From: Larkinella humicola
GTDB taxonomy: Bacteria; Bacteroidota; Bacteroidia; Cytophagales; Spirosomataceae
DNA length: 64,000 nt
Assembly: GCF_008727875.1 (NCBI RefSeq)
Contig: NZ_VTWS01000001.1
Location: forward strand, 1,054,001-1,118,000
Direction: 5' to 3'
The translations under genes and the position numbers were made by a program. Positions within the stretch are counted from its first letter, which is position 1. Each line of letters begins with the position of its first letter. Under the pieces are notes generated by a model. It searched no databases and had not been told where the DNA came from. It was given only the letters and a program-made list of their open reading frames with translations. Below are positions 60,494-64,000 of this stretch, piece by piece.

Positions 60494-62254
60494 CTAAACC
60501 ATCTCCTTATACTGCATCCGGTACAGGTTCGCGTAGGTGCCTTCCTGCTGCAACAATTCTTCGTGGGTTCCCTGTTCTACGATGTTGCCTTTGTCGACAA
60601 CAATAATTTTGTTGGCTTCACGGATGGTCGAGAGCCGGTGGGCAATCACGATGGCCGTGCGCCCTTTCATTAGTTTTCCAATGGCATCCTGAATCAGCCC
60701 TTCCGTTTCGGTATCGACCGACGACGTAGCCTCGTCTAACACCATGATGCGGGGATCGTGAACCATCGCGCGAACGAAGGAAATCAACTGTCGCTGACCC
60801 ACCGAAAGCGTCGAACCGCGCTCCATCACGTTGTACTCATAACCGCCCGGCAATCGCTCGATGAACTCATGCACGCCCACCAGTTTGGCCGCTTCAACAA
60901 TGCGCTCCCGGCTGATGGATTTATTGCCGAGGGTAATGTTGTTTTCAATGGTATCCGAAAACAGAAAGACATCCTGCAAAACAACGCCAATGCTCTGGCG
61001 CAACGCTTCCAGTCTATACTCGTGTACCTCGACACCGTCGATTTTGATCTCCCCCTGATTGATGTCGTAAAACCGGCTTAATAAATTGATAATGGACGAC
61101 TTCCCGGCTCCCGTGGCACCGACAAACGCAACGGTTTCGCCTTCTTTCACAGTAAAGTTGATGTCTTTCAGGACGTAGTTATCGTCGTTGTAGGCAAACC
61201 AGACGTTTTTAAACTCCACCTCACCCCGCCAGGTTGCGGGCGCATACGTACCGGTGTTGGGTGTAAAATCATCGCTATCCAGCAGTTTCAAAATCCGGTC
61301 GGTGCTTACAATTCCCATTTGCAGGGTATTGAACCGGTCGGCGAGCATCCGGATGGGGCGGAAAAACAGGTTGATGAACATGATGAAAGCCGTCACCGTT
61401 CCGTAGGTAACTTCCTGGTTCAGAATCGCTTTGGCACCATACCAGACCACAAGACCCGTGGCGGCTGCCGACAGAATATCGGCTACCGGATAATAAACGG
61501 AATAGTACCAGATCGACCGGATGTTGGCTTTCCGGTGTTCGTCGTTGATCTGCCGGAACTTCTCCTCTTCGATCTTTTCGCTGCCAAAAATCTGCACGAT
61601 GTTCATGCCCGTGATGTGTTCCTGCACAAACGAACTGAGGTTGGCTACGGCGGTCCGCACTTCATTGAACGATACTTTGATTTTTTCCTTGAAGACGTAC
61701 GTACTCAATAACATCAGCGGAATCATCGACAAACTGATGGCCGAAAGCCGCCAGTCGGTATAAAACATGACGGCGATGATCAGCACCAGTTGCAGAATGT
61801 CGCCCACAATGGCGGCCATGCCTTCGCTGAAGACGTCGGAGAGCGTTTCAACATCCGAAATGGTGCGCGTCACGAGTCGGCCGATGGGCGTGTTGTCGAA
61901 AAATTTCAGACGGAGTTTCAGGACTTTCTGGTAGAGCTGAACCCGGATATCCCGAATCACGTTTTGCCCCAGCCAGCCGGAGAGATAGGTATTGAAAAAC
62001 TGAATAATGCCTTGCAAAACCAGAATTACGATCATCAAAATCAGCATTTTGGTCAGGCCCGGATAATCGCCGGTGGCAATTTTGGAGTCGATGGTGTAGC
62101 GAATCAGCAACGGACCAACGGGAGCCAGCACCGCACTCAACAGAATAATCAGAATAAGCCCGTAAAATTGGAGCTGGTACGGTTTTACGAAGGCATAAAG
62201 CCGTCGCAGGGTAATCCAGTCAAAAATCTGACCACTCTTGGTTTCGGTATTCAC
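60494..62254 (-). CDS. MsbA-like ABC transporter (fused permease and ATPase)
   Basis: 586 residues. Six TM helices occupy about 20-320 (FYGLILIILLSAVLAPVGPL, VLQGIIQFFNTYLSGWLGQN) and the ATPase domain about 340-586: Walker A GATGAGKSS, signature LSVGQRQLI, Walker B IMVLDEATSSVD and the switch His in VIAHRLSTI. It is a half-transporter that works as a homodimer and exports lipids, drugs or similar hydrophobic cargo; the substrate is unknown. The EamA transporter gene lies upstream in the same direction, with a heptad hairpin between. Confidence 0.93.
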   Translation of the reverse strand: MNTETKSGQIFDWITLRRLYAFVKPYQLQFYGLILIILLSAVLAPVGPLLIRYTIDSKIATGDYPGLTKMLILMIVILVLQGIIQFFNTYLSGWLGQNVIRDIRVQLYQKVLKLRLKFFDNTPIGRLVTRTISDVETLSDVFSEGMAAIVGDILQLVLIIAVMFYTDWRLSAISLSMIPLMLLSTYVFKEKIKVSFNEVRTAVANLSSFVQEHITGMNIVQIFGSEKIEEEKFRQINDEHRKANIRSIWYYSVYYPVADILSAAATGLVVWYGAKAILNQEVTYGTVTAFIMFINLFFRPIRMLADRFNTLQMGIVSTDRILKLLDSDDFTPNTGTYAPATWRGEVEFKNVWFAYNDDNYVLKDINFTVKEGETVAFVGATGAGKSSIINLLSRFYDINQGEIKIDGVEVHEYRLEALRQSIGVVLQDVFLFSDTIENNITLGNKSISRERIVEAAKLVGVHEFIERLPGGYEYNVMERGSTLSVGQRQLISFVRAMVHDPRIMVLDEATSSVDTETEGLIQDAIGKLMKGRTAIVIAHRLSTIREANKIIVVDKGNIVEQGTHEELLQQEGTYANLYRMQYKEMV

Positions 62255-62317
62255 AAAGAAAACAGTTGGAAGGTTTTTCGGAGTAACAGAAATATTGGGT
62301 GAAGAGTTTGCAGTGCA

Positions 62318-62388
62318 GAGTGAAGAATTAAGAGTGAAGACAGTTCGCGTCAGCCAACTCTTAACTCTTCACTCTTAATTCTTCACTC
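62318..62388. repeat. Heptad-repeat hairpin overlapping the EamA coding end
   Basis: Arms 62318-62340 and 62366-62388 are exact reverse complements over 23 bases. The loop (62341-62365) contains GCGTCAGCCAAC, the core in reverse. The right arm includes the last three codons and the stop of the EamA gene (62375-62388). A fourth and fifth heptad extend the right side into the core. Confidence 0.93.
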
Positions 62389-63292
62389 CTATCGCCAGTT
62401 GAGCCAGTTCCTGCCAGGAAATTAAACCGATGGCGAGAATGGCGAGTGCCAGCCCGATTCGGTTGACCAACAGCAGCTTTTCTTTGAAAAAGAGCAGAGC
62501 CGACAAAGCCGCCACCAGAATGACACCAATGTTGTAGAGCGGATAGACGAAGGCTCCGTTGCCGCCAAATTCAGAAAGCGCCAGCAGCAGGGTGTAAAAA
62601 CTCAGGAAATTCGGAATGCCCAGGGTGATGGCTCCCACCAGCGTCTGGCGTTCAATCTTCTCTTTACCCTGAATCAACCGGCTTGCCAGCATCACCAGAC
62701 CAGCAGCTATGGCCCCCAGTACCATCGTCAACGTTACCTGCAACGTTTGATCAGTCGATGGAATATACCGGATGTTCATGTAGTTGATCATCGTGTTGGT
62801 GGCTCCATACATTACAAAAACCGCCAGCGGCAGGAGCTTATTCCAGCCCAGGGCTTTCACGGTTTGGCCTTCCTGCTTCTTGTACGTACTCAATCCGACG
62901 GCCACCACGGCCAGAATCAAACCCATATAATTCAGCGCATCGAAGGTTTTTCCGCCGGTTTGAAAGACGAACAGACTGAAACAGACCGGAATCACCAGCG
63001 ACATGTTATTGGCCAGCGACGTGGCTGTAATGCCCATACGCTGCGTCGACAGACCCGACAGGATGAACGTAATGATGAACCCAACGCCCAGCCCCAGAGC
63101 GAGCCACGTCCAGGTTTGGGAGAAATCAATGGCGAAAGGCTGGTCGCGGGGCAGCAGCAGAAAACCGGTCAGGAAACACACCGGGTAGTTGAAGACGATT
63201 GCCTGAACGGTATTGACCCTGTAACGGGGAAACATCCGGAAATTAAGCAGCAGAACAACCGAAAGCAAAATGCTCAGGAACAGAAAAAGCAT
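62375..63292 (-). CDS. EamA/DMT-superfamily transporter
   Basis: 305 residues from MLFLFLSILLSVV; the longer frame to 63412 runs through a hairpin and is not coding. About ten TM helices form two EamA-like halves (FLTGFLLLPRDQPFAIDFSQ, LALGLGVGFIITFILSGLST, YMGLILAVVAVGLSTYKKQE, then PNFLSFYTLLLALSEFGGNG, LALAILAIGLISWQELAQL). DMT transporters export metabolites; the substrate is unknown. Its C-terminal residues (GVKN) are encoded inside a hairpin arm. Confidence 0.88.
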   Translation of the reverse strand: MLFLFLSILLSVVLLLNFRMFPRYRVNTVQAIVFNYPVCFLTGFLLLPRDQPFAIDFSQTWTWLALGLGVGFIITFILSGLSTQRMGITATSLANNMSLVIPVCFSLFVFQTGGKTFDALNYMGLILAVVAVGLSTYKKQEGQTVKALGWNKLLPLAVFVMYGATNTMINYMNIRYIPSTDQTLQVTLTMVLGAIAAGLVMLASRLIQGKEKIERQTLVGAITLGIPNFLSFYTLLLALSEFGGNGAFVYPLYNIGVILVAALSALLFFKEKLLLVNRIGLALAILAIGLISWQELAQLAIGVKN

Positions 63293-63339
63293 GGCAAAGA
63301 CAGAAGGAGGAATTTTCTTTTGCCGGAAAGGTAGTAATA

Positions 63340-63434
63340 AATGTAAATGAAGAATGGTAAATGGTAAATGTAAAAGTTTTCGCCTGCAGCGACTCACTTT
63401 TACATTTAGCATTTTCCATTCTTCATTTTACATT
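63340..63434. repeat. Heptad-repeat hairpin upstream of the EamA gene
   Basis: Arms 63340-63377 and 63396-63434 pair over about 38 bases with two mismatches and one indel. Units are GTAAATG, AAGAATG, GTAAATG, GTAAATG, TAAAAGT. The inner arm shares AATGGTAAATGTAAAAGT with the hairpin at 55766. Confidence 0.9.
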
Positions 63435-63451
63435 AAAAATTCTAGGACTTT

Positions 63452-63544
63452 CGCCTTTTGCCCCTAAATCCCCTAAAGGGGACTTGGACGCGGATTAATC
63501 CGGATGCGTAAAGTCCCCTTTAGGGGATTTAGGGGCAAAAGGCG
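63452..63544. repeat. 34-bp perfect inverted repeat of the CCCCTAAATCCCC family (copy 2)
   Basis: Arms 63452-63485 and 63511-63544 are exact reverse complements. The 25-base spacer holds the palindrome CGGATTAATCCG. Together with the heptad hairpin it fills the gap between the fasciclin and EamA genes (63293-63590); no gene is seen there. Confidence 0.93.
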
Positions 63545-63590
63545 GGTACATCATAATTATCAGACGTAAGTTCTAAATTCTAAACTTCCC

Positions 63591-64000
63591 CTATTTCCCT
63601 TTTTCAGCGGGCATCAGCACTGCATCCACCGAGTGAATAACCCCGTTCGTCGCTTCCAGATCTGCGCGGTTGATGGTGGCGGCATTGCCTTGTCCATCCG
63701 TGATGGTGATGGCATCACCTTGCTTGCCGACGGTCAGCGTTCCGCCCGTAACGGTTTTCAGTTTCTGTCCGTCCTGCAACTGATCGGAGGTGTAATTTCC
63801 TTTGACGACGTGATACGACAACAGCTTCACCAGCTTTGATTTGGAGGCTGGCTGCAATAAACCGTCGAGTGTTCCGGCCGGCAGTTTATCAAACGCTTCG
63901 TTGGTGGGCGCAAAAACCGTATAAGGCCCTTTTCCCGCAGCCTGCTCCGACAATCCGGAGAGCCGCATGGCTCGGAATAAAACCGTATGATCGGCCGATT
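63591..64000 (-). CDS. Fasciclin (FAS1) domain protein, 5' partial
   Basis: The frame is open to the window edge; in-frame residues before the internal ATG (63968) read SADHTVLFRAMRLSGLSEQ, which fits the FAS1 start, so the true start is outside. Motifs are YTVFAPTNEAFDKLPAGTLD, LLSYHVVKGNYTSDQL, TLTVGKQGDAITITDGQGN and NGVIHSVDAVLMPAEKGK. It is closest in style to the single-domain protein at 56106-56660. Signal peptide and copy number of domains cannot be judged. Confidence 0.9.
   Translation of the reverse strand, partial: SADHTVLFRAMRLSGLSEQAAGKGPYTVFAPTNEAFDKLPAGTLDGLLQPASKSKLVKLLSYHVVKGNYTSDQLQDGQKLKTVTGGTLTVGKQGDAITITDGQGNAATINRADLEATNGVIHSVDAVLMPAEKGK

Noticed and set aside
1-64000. 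tRNA, rRNA or intact insertion sequence
   Set aside because: No cloverleaf-like segment with CCA-type end, no rRNA-like conserved blocks and no transposase motifs were seen on reading; short RNA genes without such signs could be missed.

Overview
The window looks like chromosome from a Bacteroidota bacterium of the order Cytophagales, closest in gene style to the Spirosoma/Larkinella group. Supporting signs are a type IX secretion gene (porQ), a protein ending in a gliding-motility/type B sorting domain, two ECF sigma/FecR cascades, SusC/FecA-type TonB receptors with carboxypeptidase-regulatory domains, and GLPGLI, DUF4249, DUF5723 and LVIVD-repeat proteins. There are also LytS/LytTR signalling genes and Bacteroidota-style promoters (TTTG, then about 20 bases, then TAnnTTTG-like). 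Base composition is moderately GC-rich, except for one clearly AT-rich gene at 1159-1824. No rRNA, tRNA, CRISPR array, intact insertion sequence or prophage was recognised.

Layout. 1-1.8 kb: an accessory edge with a phage gp3-like fragment, a DUF433 antitoxin whose toxin is cut to 14 codons, and the AT-rich membrane gene. 1.8-8.1 kb: an OmpR/histidine kinase pair divergent from a GLPGLI protein and a TonB-type receptor, with three tandem 10-bp sites between them. 8.4-14.2 kb: a planctomycete-type cytochrome/DUF1549/LamG/DUF1553 protein with its DUF1501 partner, then a two-domain fasciclin lipoprotein. 14.4-19.7 kb: ECF sigma, FecR, TonB receptor and DUF4249 as one operon. 19.8-28.2 kb: an M42 peptidase, two further TonB-type receptors and a divergent LytS/LytTR pair. 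28.2-32.1 kb: a second ECF/FecR cascade whose output is an STN protein with surface repeats rather than a TonB receptor. 32.4-38.4 kb: a sugar isomerase, an AAA ATPase remnant, an acyl-CoA carboxylase subunit, an LVIVD lipoprotein operon and a beta-propeller protein.

38.9-64 kb is mostly housekeeping and envelope genes: porQ, hslU, a Uma2 gene broken by one stop codon, a polytopic membrane protein, a DUF5723 protein, a permuted ATP-grasp enzyme, a glycosyltransferase, a large type B secreted protein, yebC, lysA, an ECF/RskA/fasciclin module, msrB, a class A penicillin-binding protein, an ABC exporter, an EamA transporter and the start of a third fasciclin gene.

The most unusual signal is not a gene. 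At least nine intergenic sites carry long, often perfect inverted repeats whose arms are built from 7-bp units. The heptad sequence differs from site to site but is nearly uniform within a site. Four sites lead into the same core, GTTGGCTGACGC or a close variant. In two sites the arms differ by whole heptads, and in two an arm runs into the end of a coding sequence. I know of no description of such a family in this group, but I could not search for one. Other palindrome families occur at 2520, 8113, 20889/63452, 37381 and 38618.
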